Below are positions 45,137 to 54,510 of a stretch of DNA of 64,000 bases, piece by piece. Source of the stretch: Anoxybacteroides tepidamans (GTDB taxonomy: Bacteria; Bacillota; Bacilli; Bacillales; Anoxybacillaceae). The stretch spans positions 228,833 through 292,832 of the forward strand of contig NZ_JACHEP010000001.1 in assembly GCF_014201465.1 (NCBI RefSeq), read 5' to 3'. The translations under genes were made by a program, and so were the position numbers. Position 1 is the first letter of the stretch. Each line of letters begins with the position of its first letter. Under the pieces are notes generated by a model, which was not told where the DNA came from, searched no databases, and was given only the letters and a program-made list of their open reading frames with translations.

Positions 45137-45164
45137 CCGACAATTTCCCGACATATCCCCGACA
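45137..45164. promoter_or_regulatory. Three CCGACA repeats at 11-bp spacing (likely enhancer of the sigma-54 activator)
   Basis: CCGACA occurs at 45137, 45148 and 45159, exactly one helical turn apart, about 65-100 bases upstream of the sigma-54 promoter and just behind the activator gene. This is the usual place of an upstream activating sequence. Confidence 0.55.
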
Positions 45165-45188
45165 TATTTGTACATTAGTCCAACAAGT

Positions 45189-46922
45189 TTATAGATTATA
45201 TTTTTTTAGTTTTTCATAAAGCGTGGACCGATGCATGCCAAGTTTTCTCGCTGCCGCTGCTTTATTTCCTTTTTCCTCAATTAATGCTTGCTTGATTCTT
45301 TCGCGTTCATCATAATCAACAATGTCGCGCCAATGAGCATCTGTTTGCTCGATGATCTTTTTTCTTTCTTCCATTTCACGACCGTTTTTCATCAACAAGG
45401 CGGAAGAAAGAAGATGGGAGGGCAGGTGCTCTTTTTCAATTTTTTGCCCGTCCACCATCCCGACCAGCCACTCCACCACATTGACAAGCTCGCGAATATT
45501 TCCCGGCCATGAATAATCCATAAGCGCTTGCATCGCCTCTTTTGTGAATTCCTTTTGTTTTAAGCCGAACTGCTCGCAAACCCTTTCCATATAGTAGGCA
45601 AGTAAATAAGGGATGTCCATTTTTCGCTCCCGCAGGGCAGGAATGTGAATGCGAATAATATTGAGGCGGTAGAAAAGATCTTCGCGAAACTGCCCTTTTC
45701 GCACCATTTCCTCTAGATTTTTATTCGTTGCAGCAATGATGCGGACATCAAGCTCTATTTCCGCCACGCCGCCGACCCTCTCCACTTTTTTCTCCTCTAG
45801 CACCCGAAGTATTTTCGCCTGCATGTATAGCGGCATATCGCCTATCTCATCTAAAAATAGCGTTCCTTTATGGGCAAGTTGAAACTTTCCCAGCTTTCCT
45901 CCTTTTTTCGCCCCGGTGAACGCTCCTTCTTCATAACCAAATAGTTCTGCCTCCAGCAACGACTCCGGTATGGCCGCACAGTTGACGCTGACAAAAGTGC
46001 CGTCGGCATACGGACTTGATTGGTGAATCGCTCTGGCCAGAACCTCTTTGCCCGTTCCACTTTCCCCGGTAATTAGCACAGTAAATGGCACACGTGCCGC
46101 TCTCCTTACCATTTGTTTGATTTTAGCTATCGCTGCGCTGCGGCCGACAAGGCTATCCAAACTTGAAGTTTGTTTTTTTGGAGAAGCCGCACGTTTTACA
46201 TTCTTTTCTTTTTGACTAGCTTGACGCGATAGCTCTTGTACTCGCTGAAAAATTTGATACACTTCTGAAACTCCTTGAAAAATAAGCATTCCAATTGCCC
46301 CGATTACATTTCCTTCTCGCCAAATCGGAATGCGATGCACAACCATTGGTTGATCAAAAATTTTCTGAATAAACCCTCTTTCCGGAATACCCGATTCAAT
46401 GCAAATATGTAATCTCGTATTCTCAATCACTTCAGTCACATGCTTTCCGATCGCGTCTTCCCTATGAATACCGAGAAACTGACAATATGCTTTGTTTATT
46501 TCCCGAATAATGCCTTGCGCGTCCACAACAACAATTCCTTCATATGCTGAATCAAGAACTGTTTTCATCGTCTCCGCCATGCTTTGCGCCTCTTGTAATT
46601 CCAGTTTCAGCCGCTGGACCTTGGCGATCAGCTTCGAGACGGACGCATGGCTTTCGAGTGGAACATCGATCGGCTGTCCCTCTGTATGTTCCACCGCCGT
46701 TTTCTGCGCATTCCATAGCGACTCTATTGTCGCGTCGTCATCCCATTTGTCCGCCAACGCTTTTAGCAATGTCTTGCATGTCAACCGTCCTATTTTCCGA
46801 CGCTGATGGTCGATGACCGGAATTTCGTTTATCTCATAGCGGATAAACAACTGCATTGCTTCTTTTAGCGTCTGATCGGCACGCAACACGATTTCTTCAC
46901 ATCCATACGCGTTGCCGCACAT
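45189..46922 (-). CDS. Sigma-54-dependent transcriptional activator with CBS and PAS domains
   Basis: The 577-residue protein begins with a CBS-type domain ([13 protein letters not shown]), followed by a PAS domain ([21 protein letters not shown]), a coiled linker and the AAA+ core. The core has Walker A in [15 protein letters not shown], the sigma-54 contact loop [11 protein letters not shown], Walker B in [13 protein letters not shown] and the arginine-finger region. A Fis-type helix-turn-helix ends the protein ([20 protein letters not shown]). The ATG at 46922 follows AAGGGGGGA; the upstream open frame is not needed. It lies directly before the sigma-54 promoter of adh-mmsA and should control it. 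Confidence 0.93.
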   Translation of the reverse strand: MCGNAYGCEEIVLRADQTLKEAMQLFIRYEINEIPVIDHQRRKIGRLTCKTLLKALADKWDDDATIESLWNAQKTAVEHTEGQPIDVPLESHASVSKLIAKVQRLKLELQEAQSMAETMKTVLDSAYEGIVVVDAQGIIREINKAYCQFLGIHREDAIGKHVTEVIENTRLHICIESGIPERGFIQKIFDQPMVVHRIPIWREGNVIGAIGMLIFQGVSEVYQIFQRVQELSRQASQKEKNVKRAASPKKQTSSLDSLVGRSAAIAKIKQMVRRAARVPFTVLITGESGTGKEVLARAIHQSSPYADGTFVSVNCAAIPESLLEAELFGYEEGAFTGAKKGGKLGKFQLAHKGTLFLDEIGDMPLYMQAKILRVLEEKKVERVGGVAEIELDVRIIAATNKNLEEMVRKGQFREDLFYRLNIIRIHIPALRERKMDIPYLLAYYMERVCEQFGLKQKEFTKEAMQALMDYSWPGNIRELVNVVEWLVGMVDGQKIEKEHLPSHLLSSALLMKNGREMEERKKIIEQTDAHWRDIVDYDERERIKQALIEEKGNKAAAARKLGMHRSTLYEKLKKYNL

Positions 46923-47006
46923 GCAAAATCCCCCCTTCATCCTTTTACCTATTTTCATATTTTTCGCCGCAGGCAAGAAAAATCCTTTACCTCGATCTAT
47001 CGCCAC

Positions 47007-47036
47007 AAAAAAGAAGCAAGCCCTCTCGCCTGCCTC
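47007..47036 (-). terminator. Terminator between two leftward genes
   Basis: On the minus-strand RNA GAGGCAGGC (47036-47028) pairs with GCUUGCUUC (47021-47013), with two G-U pairs, and a six-U run follows. It ends the unidentified remnant at 47046-47189. Confidence 0.6.
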
Positions 47037-47045
47037 TTTTTATGT

Positions 47046-47189
47046 CTATGCAAAAATTTTCTCAACCATATCTTCCGTTAATTGGACGACTACCGCTTTT
47101 ACATTTTTTAACTTGTTCCGGTTTGCTTGCGCCGATTGGTTAACGCGATTGCCGACGTTCTGCTGGCGCAATACCCGCGCGAACGCCAA
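47046..47189 (-). pseudogene. C-terminal remnant of an unidentified protein
   Basis: A 47-codon frame ends in NKLKNVKAVVVQLTEDMVEK and IFA before the stop and has its own terminator. An in-frame TAA precedes it and the only start is a TTG without a ribosome site. The end is protein-like, so it is probably the tail of a lost gene. I do not recognise the family. Confidence 0.35.
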
Positions 47190-47229
47190 TTAGGAAAGGG
47201 TGGACCCAAGTTCGGCGGTTACTTTAATA

Positions 47230-48234
47230 TTATACGTACAATTTCTTTTCTTTTAAATGCACTTTCTCTTTCACGCTAGGATTCACTAAATATTTAGGAT
47301 AATATCCCGATAATACATCAGCTACATTCTCGGCGGTTTTTCGTTTTAATTCGCTTTCAGATTCCTCAGAGTACCAAGCAACATGCGGTGTAATAATTAC
47401 ATTCTCCATTTTGAGAAGAGGATTATCTGGTTGAATAGGCTCATATTCTGTAACATCTAGGCCTGCACCTGCAATCTTCCCAGCCTGCAAAGCGCGAATT
47501 AATGCAGCCTCATCAATAACAGGACCGCGGGCTGTATTGACAATAAATAGTTCCTTTTTCGCAAGATCAAATTGTTCGTCGCTAATCATTCCACGTGTAT
47601 CTTTCGTCAACGGAGCATGGACGGAAATGTAATCAGATTGTTTAAATAGATCGTTTAATTCTACCAATTGAACATTTAATTGATTGGCTACCTCCTGTGG
47701 AATATATGGATCATAAGCAATGATATTTAAGCCAAAAGATTGTGCTTTTTTAGCTAATTCCTGTGGAATTCTTCCTAGTCCTACAAGCCCAAGTGTTCTG
47801 CCACGTAATCGATAAATTGGTTTTCCTAAATTAAAATTCCACACTCCATTTTTTGTTTCACTATTTAATTTCACAACCTTACGCGTTAATGAAAGCAACA
47901 AAGCAAAAGCATGGTCAGATACTTCATCTACTGAATAATCTGTTACATTGGCAACGATGATGCCCTTTTGGGTAGCCGCATCCACATCGATGGTATTGAC
48001 ACCTACTCCATATCGTGAAATAACTTTACAATTTTCTAAATTTGCAATTACTCTCGTGGAGATAGGGGCATATTGATTAATAATCGCATCGGCATCTTTG
48101 CAGACAGAAATAACCTCTTCCTCCGTACGACACTGTGCAGCTATGAGCTCTACATTTAATAAAGAAAGTACTTCTTTTTCTGGAGCTAGTGTTTGAAATT
48201 CATAATCGGTAACTACTACTTTAAATTTTTTCAT
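47230..48234 (-). CDS. D-isomer-specific 2-hydroxyacid dehydrogenase (CtBP-like)
   Basis: The 334-residue protein has the Rossmann motif TLGLVGLGRIPQELAKKA, the catalytic Arg in VNTARGPVIDEAAL, the Glu in LDVTEYEPIQPDNP and the His in VIITPHVAWYSEES. It interconverts a 2-oxo and a 2-hydroxy acid with NAD(P). The ATG at 48234 follows GAGGGAGGAG. It sits at the end of the sugar-acid cluster, so a 2-oxo acid or glycerate-type substrate is likely, but this is inference. Confidence 0.9.
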   Translation of the reverse strand: MKKFKVVVTDYEFQTLAPEKEVLSLLNVELIAAQCRTEEEVISVCKDADAIINQYAPISTRVIANLENCKVISRYGVGVNTIDVDAATQKGIIVANVTDYSVDEVSDHAFALLLSLTRKVVKLNSETKNGVWNFNLGKPIYRLRGRTLGLVGLGRIPQELAKKAQSFGLNIIAYDPYIPQEVANQLNVQLVELNDLFKQSDYISVHAPLTKDTRGMISDEQFDLAKKELFIVNTARGPVIDEAALIRALQAGKIAGAGLDVTEYEPIQPDNPLLKMENVIITPHVAWYSEESESELKRKTAENVADVLSGYYPKYLVNPSVKEKVHLKEKKLYV

Positions 48235-48286
48235 TTTTCTCCTCCCTCTCATCACAAACAATCGAGCGAATAAATATAAAGTTTAT

Positions 48287-49435
48287 TTACCACTCAGCAA
48301 CTGAACCATCTTTATGACGCCAAACAGGGTTTTTCCAATTGTGTCCTGTTTCTGCCATTTTCCTTACATACTCTTCGTTAAGCTCTATACCCAACCCTGG
48401 TCCCTCTGGAATTTTTACATATCCATTTTTATATTCAAACACAGAAGAGTTTACTAAATAATCCAGAAGATCATTTCCTTGGTTATAATGTATACCGAGG
48501 CTCTGTTCTTGAATAAAAGCATTGTAGGATACCGCATCAATTTGCAAGGAAGCCGCTAATGCAATTGGACCTAACGGACAATGTGGGGCTAATGCAACAT
48601 CATAAGCTTCAGCCATCACAGCTATTTTTCTCACTTCGGTAATACCACCCGCATGGGAAAGGTCGGGCTGAATAATATCTACATAACCCTCGGATAGAAT
48701 GTTTTTAAAACTCCAACGAGTAAACATCCTTTCTCCAGTCGCAATTGGAATATTGGAATGCTTGGCAACCTCACGCAGTGCTTCATTATTTTCCGGTAAT
48801 ACAGGTTCCTCGATAAACATAGGATGATAAGGTTCTAGTTCTTTTGCTAAAATCTTTGCCATTGGTTTATGGACACGCCCATGGAAATCAATTCCTATAT
48901 CGAAATCATCACCAGCAACTTGTCGGATAATTGCAACCCTTTCTATCGTTTCATCAATCTTTTTATGAGAATCGATATACTGAAGTTCCTCTGTAGCATT
49001 CATTTTTACAGCTGTAAACCCTGCATTTTTCGCCTTTTTTGCTGCTTCAGCAATATCGCTTGGGCGGTCCCCCCCGATCCAACTGTAAACACGGATAGAA
49101 TCTCGAACAGGACCGCCTAGCAATTGATAAACGGGTGCGTTAAAATATTTTCCTTTTATATCCCAAAGTGCTTGATCAATTCCTGATATGGCGCTCATTA
49201 AAATTGGGCCTCCACGATAAAATCCCCCGCGATAAAGAACAGTCCAGTGATCCTCAATTTTCAACGGATCTTTTCCTATTAAATATTCGCTTAATTCCTC
49301 TACCGCCGCTTTCACCGTATTTGCCCTTCCTTCTACAATTGGTTCACCCCAACCGACAATTCCTTCGTCGGTATTAATTTTGAGGAATAGCCATCGCGGT
49401 GGAACGATAAAAGTTTCCAATTTAGTAATCCGCAT
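48287..49435 (-). CDS. Galactonate dehydratase-like enolase-superfamily enzyme
   Basis: The 382-residue protein matches D-galactonate dehydratases of the mandelate racemase branch. It shows [19 protein letters not shown], the metal-ligand segments [29 protein letters not shown] and [10 protein letters not shown], and the His in [17 protein letters not shown]. Such enzymes remove water from an aldonic acid to give a 2-keto-3-deoxy acid. Galactonate is the best guess for the substrate, but related aldonic acids are possible. No DgoK or DgoA kinase-aldolase pair is visible. Confidence 0.88.
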   Translation of the reverse strand: MRITKLETFIVPPRWLFLKINTDEGIVGWGEPIVEGRANTVKAAVEELSEYLIGKDPLKIEDHWTVLYRGGFYRGGPILMSAISGIDQALWDIKGKYFNAPVYQLLGGPVRDSIRVYSWIGGDRPSDIAEAAKKAKNAGFTAVKMNATEELQYIDSHKKIDETIERVAIIRQVAGDDFDIGIDFHGRVHKPMAKILAKELEPYHPMFIEEPVLPENNEALREVAKHSNIPIATGERMFTRWSFKNILSEGYVDIIQPDLSHAGGITEVRKIAVMAEAYDVALAPHCPLGPIALAASLQIDAVSYNAFIQEQSLGIHYNQGNDLLDYLVNSSVFEYKNGYVKIPEGPGLGIELNEEYVRKMAETGHNWKNPVWRHKDGSVAEW

Positions 49436-49738
49436 TTCGCACTTTCTCCCCTATATCATCAGCGTTTCGTATTTTCCCGATAAACTTTTGGTCAATTTTT
49501 TTCAAATATTAAAGCATCCCTCTTCTTACTTGAAGTCATTTTTTATAGACAATATGAATGGGATGTAAAACAAAAATGTAACTTATATAGATTAACAATT
49601 AATAATATTCCATCAATTCTGGTTGCGATCGTATCTAAGTTATTGTGTAAACTCTTCTCTCTGTTCCATGAACTTTCATCATGGAACACAAATTGGCTTT
49701 TTGCCCGCTCTTTTTTACATGTACAATCTACGGAATTG
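49436..49738. other. Intergenic region with a perfect 10-bp palindrome
   Basis: TGTTCCATGA (49662-49671) pairs with TCATGGAACA (49679-49688) around seven bases. There is no T-run, so it may be an operator or an RNA-stabilising stem between the UxaA-type and dehydratase genes. No gene is supported. Confidence 0.35.
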
Positions 49739-50905
49739 TTAAAATGTGGGGCCAATTCTCCAAATGCCAAAATCATATTGCTTTAAAATTTCTGATTTCG
49801 TAAGCTTTCCGGAAACCGTTAATAAAAGCTCGTTAAAAATTCTTTCGCCTACCGATTCTAGAGACTCCGTTCCTTCAATGATTGTTCCTGCATTAATGTC
49901 CATGTTTTCCTTCATCTTTTCAAACATCGGAGTGTTAGTAGCAATTTTAATGACGGGTGCAATTGGCGAGCCTGTTGGTGTTCCACGTCCGCTCGTAAAT
50001 AAAACGATTTGCGCCCCACCGGCAACCATTCCTGTCAACTGTTCGATATCATGACCAGGGGTATCCATCCATACTAACCCTTTTTTGGTTGGTTGTTGGG
50101 CATAATCGATTAGTTGTTGCAATGGTCTAGTGCCAGCCTTGGCCGCTGCTCCAAGAGATTTTTCTTCTAGCGTTGTGAGTCCTCCTTTTCGATTCCCTGG
50201 ACTCGGATTTCCTGTACGAATATCCACTCCCATCATGATTGCTCGTTTTTCCATCGCCTCAATGACTTCATATACTTTTTTAGCTACTCGATCGTCAACA
50301 GCGCGATTTGCTAAAAGATGTTCTGCTCCGATTAGTTCGGTTGTTTCTGCTAAAATAACCGTACCTCCTCTGTCAACAATCATGTCGCTTACATAGCCAA
50401 CTGCCGGGTTGGCTGAAAGCCCCGAACAGGCATCTGATCCTCCGCATTCTGTTCCTACAATTAATTCACTAATATCAAATGGTTCTCGAACTATAGCAGA
50501 AGCATCCTGTACCATTTTTGTTGCAACTCTCGCTGCCTCTGCGATCGCTCCAAGCGTCCCCCCATGATCTTGAATCGATACAAGTTCAACAGGCTTGCCG
50601 CTTTTGGCAATTTCCTGTGCAATACTTCTTCCTTGGTGCGTTTCACAACCTAGTCCCATGACAATTACGCCATACACATTAGGATTTGTTCCCATTCCGA
50701 CGTATGTCCGAAATGTTTGATCATAATCAACACCTACTTGCGCGCAACCATGCTGATGAATAAAAGATACAGTGCCATGCACAAGTTCTGTTACCTGCTT
50801 TGCCGCCTGCGTAGCACAAACAATGGTAGGCAATATAAGCACATGATTGCGAACTCCTACTCGACCGTCAGAACGCCTATATCCCCATAGCTGATTGATT
50901 TTCAT
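49739..50905 (-). CDS. UxaA-family dehydratase, large (C-terminal) subunit
   Basis: The 388-residue protein matches the main domain of altronate/galactarate dehydratases, with YRRSDGRVGVRNHVLILPT, GCETHQGRSIAQEIAKSG, GTECGGSDACSGLSANPAVG and SGRGTPTGSPIAPVIKI. These enzymes remove water from sugar acids with a metal in the active site. The small domain is a separate gene just upstream, with a 29-base overlap. An AAGGGGAG ribosome site precedes the ATG. The substrate is not certain. Confidence 0.88.
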   Translation of the reverse strand: MKINQLWGYRRSDGRVGVRNHVLILPTIVCATQAAKQVTELVHGTVSFIHQHGCAQVGVDYDQTFRTYVGMGTNPNVYGVIVMGLGCETHQGRSIAQEIAKSGKPVELVSIQDHGGTLGAIAEAARVATKMVQDASAIVREPFDISELIVGTECGGSDACSGLSANPAVGYVSDMIVDRGGTVILAETTELIGAEHLLANRAVDDRVAKKVYEVIEAMEKRAIMMGVDIRTGNPSPGNRKGGLTTLEEKSLGAAAKAGTRPLQQLIDYAQQPTKKGLVWMDTPGHDIEQLTGMVAGGAQIVLFTSGRGTPTGSPIAPVIKIATNTPMFEKMKENMDINAGTIIEGTESLESVGERIFNELLLTVSGKLTKSEILKQYDFGIWRIGPTF

Positions 50906-51200
50906 TTATTTTATCTCCCCTTCCCCTTTTCCCCTCTACATTATGGGTATGCACATGCTCGCCTACGGCAATATTCTTAGAGGCAACTCCAATAACTTCC
51001 CCATATTTGAATATATCCATACCTTTCTCAATAGGAACAACAGCAAATTTATGACCAAACCCAATATTTTCTTTGATTTCAATCTCGTACTCTTTTTCCT
51101 GACATGTTACTTTTACTATACTACTAGCGGGGATGTAGTCTAAAGCAGTGGCGACGTTATCTTTGGGATTCATCATAACAGTACGGTAAAAAGACGTCAT
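50877..51200 (-). CDS. UxaA-family dehydratase, small (SAF domain) subunit
   Basis: The 107-residue protein is a SAF domain with the metal-binding His pair in VGEHVHTHNVEGKRGRGDK. In full-length altronate dehydratases this is the N-terminal part of a single chain; here it is separate. Split forms also occur in sulfolactate lyases (SuyA/SuyB). It follows the U32-like gene by 16 bases. Confidence 0.87.
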   Translation of the reverse strand: MTSFYRTVMMNPKDNVATALDYIPASSIVKVTCQEKEYEIEIKENIGFGHKFAVVPIEKGMDIFKYGEVIGVASKNIAVGEHVHTHNVEGKRGRGDKINENQSAMGI

Positions 51201-51216
51201 ATATCCCTCTTCTCCT

Positions 51217-52182
51217 TTAAACTGGCGTTTTTTTGAACGAACCGATTACTGGGATACCCAATCCTTCTGCTCCTAGCTTAGACATCACTGCTTCCGGGTA
51301 GTATTGCTCAATAATCCGCATTCCTAATGCTGCTCGACGAACTCTTTCCCGGCATAAATCAATATTAACTGATTCTAAATGTTTCCCTGATGGATAGACA
51401 TCAGGGTGATTGCGTAACCCAAATTTAATATAAACAGGGGATAAAATACGAATAATTTCGGGAATTTCGTAATGTCTAATAAATCCGCCAAAGCCGTCCG
51501 GTACCTCTACGTATATATCAATTGGAATGTCAGTTACTTGACGGATAGCTGCCAGTTTAGGCAAAGTTAAAGCGGTAGGAACGTTATACGTATCTGCACC
51601 TAGTTCCGCCATTAGCTTAATAGACACAGGATTAGAGGCCATCATTTGGACGGATACTTTAATCACAAAATCTTGTGGTAGTATTCCTTGTTTTTTCATT
51701 TCCTTCGTTAAAAGTAACAAACCTTCATCAGCAACTAAGGCACCACGTAATCCTAAACTTGCTCCTCTTTTTAAATCCTCAATGGCATAAACGAGCTGAT
51801 CGATGCCTTCGTGTCTAAGCCCCACAACTTTCCCTGAACTTGTAAATGGTTGAGCACTAATATCCCATGTACCCCTAGGGCCCACAAAAAGGCTTAACTC
51901 CATCCCTCTACCCGCGCAAATCTGGCACATTTCCCTGATCTCATCATCCGTTAACAACATAATCCCACTTCCTTGCGATACCCGATGAATGGTTACTCCC
52001 AATCGATCTGCTTCCTCAAGCGTTGCTTGTAAAGCACGTGGACCTTCTACACTCGGAATCTCAATCCGGTATTGCGCTCCATCAGGGAAGCGCTTGATGG
52101 ATGTAGGCAGATTATAGAGATCATTGCTTGGGTAACCTAATGATTGAAGAAATTCTCTCGTTTCTTTCATAAATACACGCAT
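51217..52182 (-). CDS. U32-like TIM-barrel protein of unknown function
   Basis: The 321-residue protein resembles the barrel of peptidase U32 proteins, with ADEGLLLLTKEMKKQG, NPVSIKLMAELGADTYNVP and VEVPDGFGGFIRHYEIPEI. It lacks the Cys-rich cluster of U32 RNA-modifying enzymes in the parts I can identify. Members of this group are found in sugar-acid clusters without a known role. The ATG at 52182 is very close to the AGGAAGG site, and an ATG four codons later is an alternative. Its place between a DapA-type lyase and the dehydratase genes suggests an isomerase or lyase, but this is inference. Confidence 0.6.
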   Translation of the reverse strand: MRVFMKETREFLQSLGYPSNDLYNLPTSIKRFPDGAQYRIEIPSVEGPRALQATLEEADRLGVTIHRVSQGSGIMLLTDDEIREMCQICAGRGMELSLFVGPRGTWDISAQPFTSSGKVVGLRHEGIDQLVYAIEDLKRGASLGLRGALVADEGLLLLTKEMKKQGILPQDFVIKVSVQMMASNPVSIKLMAELGADTYNVPTALTLPKLAAIRQVTDIPIDIYVEVPDGFGGFIRHYEIPEIIRILSPVYIKFGLRNHPDVYPSGKHLESVNIDLCRERVRRAALGMRIIEQYYPEAVMSKLGAEGLGIPVIGSFKKTPV

Positions 52183-52294
52183 CCTTCCTCTTATTTACTT
52201 TAAAGCTGATGAAGCATAGTGATAGAAGCTGATAGAAGCAACAATCAATTATGTTTTTTGTCAGTAATCCAATTTGCAATACGATGTTGAATGT

Positions 52295-53203
52295 TTATTT
52301 GTCGTAGGAAAATAAATGATTTTGTTTTAGAAATAAGTGAACATCCTTTTTTAAAGGATCACATTCTGTAATAGGCAACTGATGACTCGTTTGATACCCT
52401 AAAATCAGCTGATGAACTGCTTCCTTAACTGCAATAAATAGCGGCTGTGACAGTTCATAAATTGACATAAGCTTGAGAATAGATTCATTTAAAACTAGTA
52501 CTTCTTGGTATTGACCGGTTGTAAAACTCTCAAATAGTCGGACGGATAGTTCTGGAAGGAACGTAGCAGTACCATTAATTGCACCAGCTGCCCCCATTTG
52601 CAACGCAGGAAGGATGAGATCGTCGAAAGCGGCAAAAACAGCAAAATCGCTCCTTTGATGTGTAATACTAATTAATTGTCGAATATGCCCTAACCTTTCT
52701 GTCGTATCTTTAATCCCAACTATGTTCTCGTGGTCCATGGCTAGTCTTAATATAAGGTCAGGTGATAAATCTTGACCTGTAAGTGACGGAATATTGTATA
52801 TCACCAAAGGAATTTTAAGGTTTTGAACTACGTTCATATAGTAGTCATATAATTGGCGTTCCGTAAATTTCCAATAAAATGGATTTACTACTAGTACACC
52901 GTCCGCTCCAACACTTTCAGCGTGTTGTGATAAATAAATGGTATCTTTTAATGAGGTAGTTCCTGTACCAACTAAAACTGGAACACGTCCATCTACATAT
53001 CGAACCATTTTCTCTACAAAAAGTTTTCTTTCTTGAAGAGGCAAAGAGGAGAACTCCCCCATACTCCCCATATACAGCAATCCATGAACTCCTTTTTTAA
53101 TTAAATGATCCGCGAGTATATAATTGGCTTCCCAATCAAATTCCCCATCCTTATTGAACAACGTAACAACAGGTGGAATGATTCCTTTAAATTTATAATC
53201 CAT
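52295..53203 (-). CDS. DapA/NanA-family lyase or dehydratase
   Basis: The 302-residue protein has the family features GLLYMGSMGEFSSL, the Tyr in LVIYNIPSLTGQDLS and the Schiff-base Lys in NIVGIKDTTERL. Known members include 2-keto-3-deoxygluconate aldolase and L-2-keto-3-deoxyarabonate dehydratase. In this cluster it should act on the 2-keto-3-deoxy acid formed by the dehydratases. The ATG at 53203 lies eight bases after AAGGA; the frame is open to 53236, overlapping larC. Confidence 0.88.
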   Translation of the reverse strand: MDYKFKGIIPPVVTLFNKDGEFDWEANYILADHLIKKGVHGLLYMGSMGEFSSLPLQERKLFVEKMVRYVDGRVPVLVGTGTTSLKDTIYLSQHAESVGADGVLVVNPFYWKFTERQLYDYYMNVVQNLKIPLVIYNIPSLTGQDLSPDLILRLAMDHENIVGIKDTTERLGHIRQLISITHQRSDFAVFAAFDDLILPALQMGAAGAINGTATFLPELSVRLFESFTTGQYQEVLVLNESILKLMSIYELSQPLFIAVKEAVHQLILGYQTSHQLPITECDPLKKDVHLFLKQNHLFSYDK

Positions 53204-53232
53204 TTCTTTCATCCTTCCGAAATTAATATAAT

Positions 53233-54510
53233 TCAATTATGATTCTTCTCTCCTTGACCTTTCCTAGCGTATTCCATCGCTGCTGTATATACTTCTAAGA
53301 AAGTAACTTGATGATCAGTAGCCGCTTTTTTTACATCTTCGTATTCTGGTACTTGTCTTATTATTTTTTCATTTTGTATAGCCTGTTTTACACGAATATT
53401 TCCGTACGGCGTAGAAACACTCACACTCTTTCTTCCTAAAATACTTCTTGTACATACACTTTTCCTAACGCCAAGGGTCGTGGTTTCCTTAAGAATAAAT
53501 TGTTCACATTCTCCTACACTATTGAAAGAAGCCAAAACAGTAAGAAGAACCCCAGGACGATTTTTTTTCATAAAGATCGGTGTATAAAACACATCGACTG
53601 CTCCCTTTTGAAAAAGCCCCTCCATTACATATCCCAATGCTTCACCCGACATGTCGTCTACATGGCATTCTAAAATGTAAATTATTTCTTGTTGTTGCGA
53701 AGGTAATGGATAGTCACTCCCTAACGAATCATTAACCATTTCTCCTACTACAACACGTAAAACATTCGGCTGATTCGGGAAATCATGTGTTCCAGCACCA
53801 TACCCAATTGACAATATTGTCATTGCCGGAATTGGTCCAAACGAAGACACTTGACTTTTCACAATCCCAGCACCGGTCGGCGTTGTTAGCTCAAATGGCA
53901 AAGTGCTCGTCTTTATTGGTACATCGCGAAGTATCTCCAACGTCGCAGGAGTTGGAACAGGGTAGATTCCATGAGCACAATCGATATATCCGCTCCCAAC
54001 TGGGATAGGGGAAGAAACGATTTGATCAATTTGAAGCTCTTCTAACGCAACAGCCACGGCGACAATATCAACAATTGAATCAATTGCACCGATCTCGTGA
54101 AAATGAACCTTTTCAATAGGAATGTCGTGAATCTTTGACTCTGCCATGGCAATAGAATGAAAAATTTGTTCACTGCGTTTCTTTACTTCCGGACGCAATG
54201 CTGACTGATTGATCATCTCAACTATGTGAGCATAATGCCTATGTGAATGTGCGATTGAGCTATTTAGCGAATTTTGATAATGGGAATGGGATTCATGTTT
54301 GTGTTCGAAGTTGCCGTCTAGGATGACATCTAACTTCGTTGCAGAAATCCCTTTTTTGATGACTTGGTTCCATTGTAATTTATACCCCGAAATCGGCAGT
54401 TTTTTTAATTCTGTTTCAATTCGTTCCATTGATACTCCTGCGTCTACTAAAGCACCGACCATCATATCGCCACTAATTCCCGAAAAACAATCAAGATAGA
54501 GAACTTTCAT
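53233..54510 (-). CDS. larC: Nickel-pincer cofactor biosynthesis protein LarC
   Basis: LarC inserts nickel into the pyridinium-3,5-bisthiocarboxylate mononucleotide with CTP. The 425-residue protein starts LYLDCFSGISGDMMVGALVD, has a His-rich stretch (HKHESHSHYQ and SIAHSHRHYAH), FHEIGAIDSIVDIVA, ELTTPTGAGIV and the C-terminal LECHVDDMSGEALGYVMEGL. It is one uninterrupted frame, while in Lactiplantibacillus plantarum the two halves are joined by a ribosomal frameshift. It overlaps larB by four bases. Confidence 0.94.
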   Translation of the reverse strand: MKVLYLDCFSGISGDMMVGALVDAGVSMERIETELKKLPISGYKLQWNQVIKKGISATKLDVILDGNFEHKHESHSHYQNSLNSSIAHSHRHYAHIVEMINQSALRPEVKKRSEQIFHSIAMAESKIHDIPIEKVHFHEIGAIDSIVDIVAVAVALEELQIDQIVSSPIPVGSGYIDCAHGIYPVPTPATLEILRDVPIKTSTLPFELTTPTGAGIVKSQVSSFGPIPAMTILSIGYGAGTHDFPNQPNVLRVVVGEMVNDSLGSDYPLPSQQQEIIYILECHVDDMSGEALGYVMEGLFQKGAVDVFYTPIFMKKNRPGVLLTVLASFNSVGECEQFILKETTTLGVRKSVCTRSILGRKSVSVSTPYGNIRVKQAIQNEKIIRQVPEYEDVKKAATDHQVTFLEVYTAAMEYARKGQGEKNHN

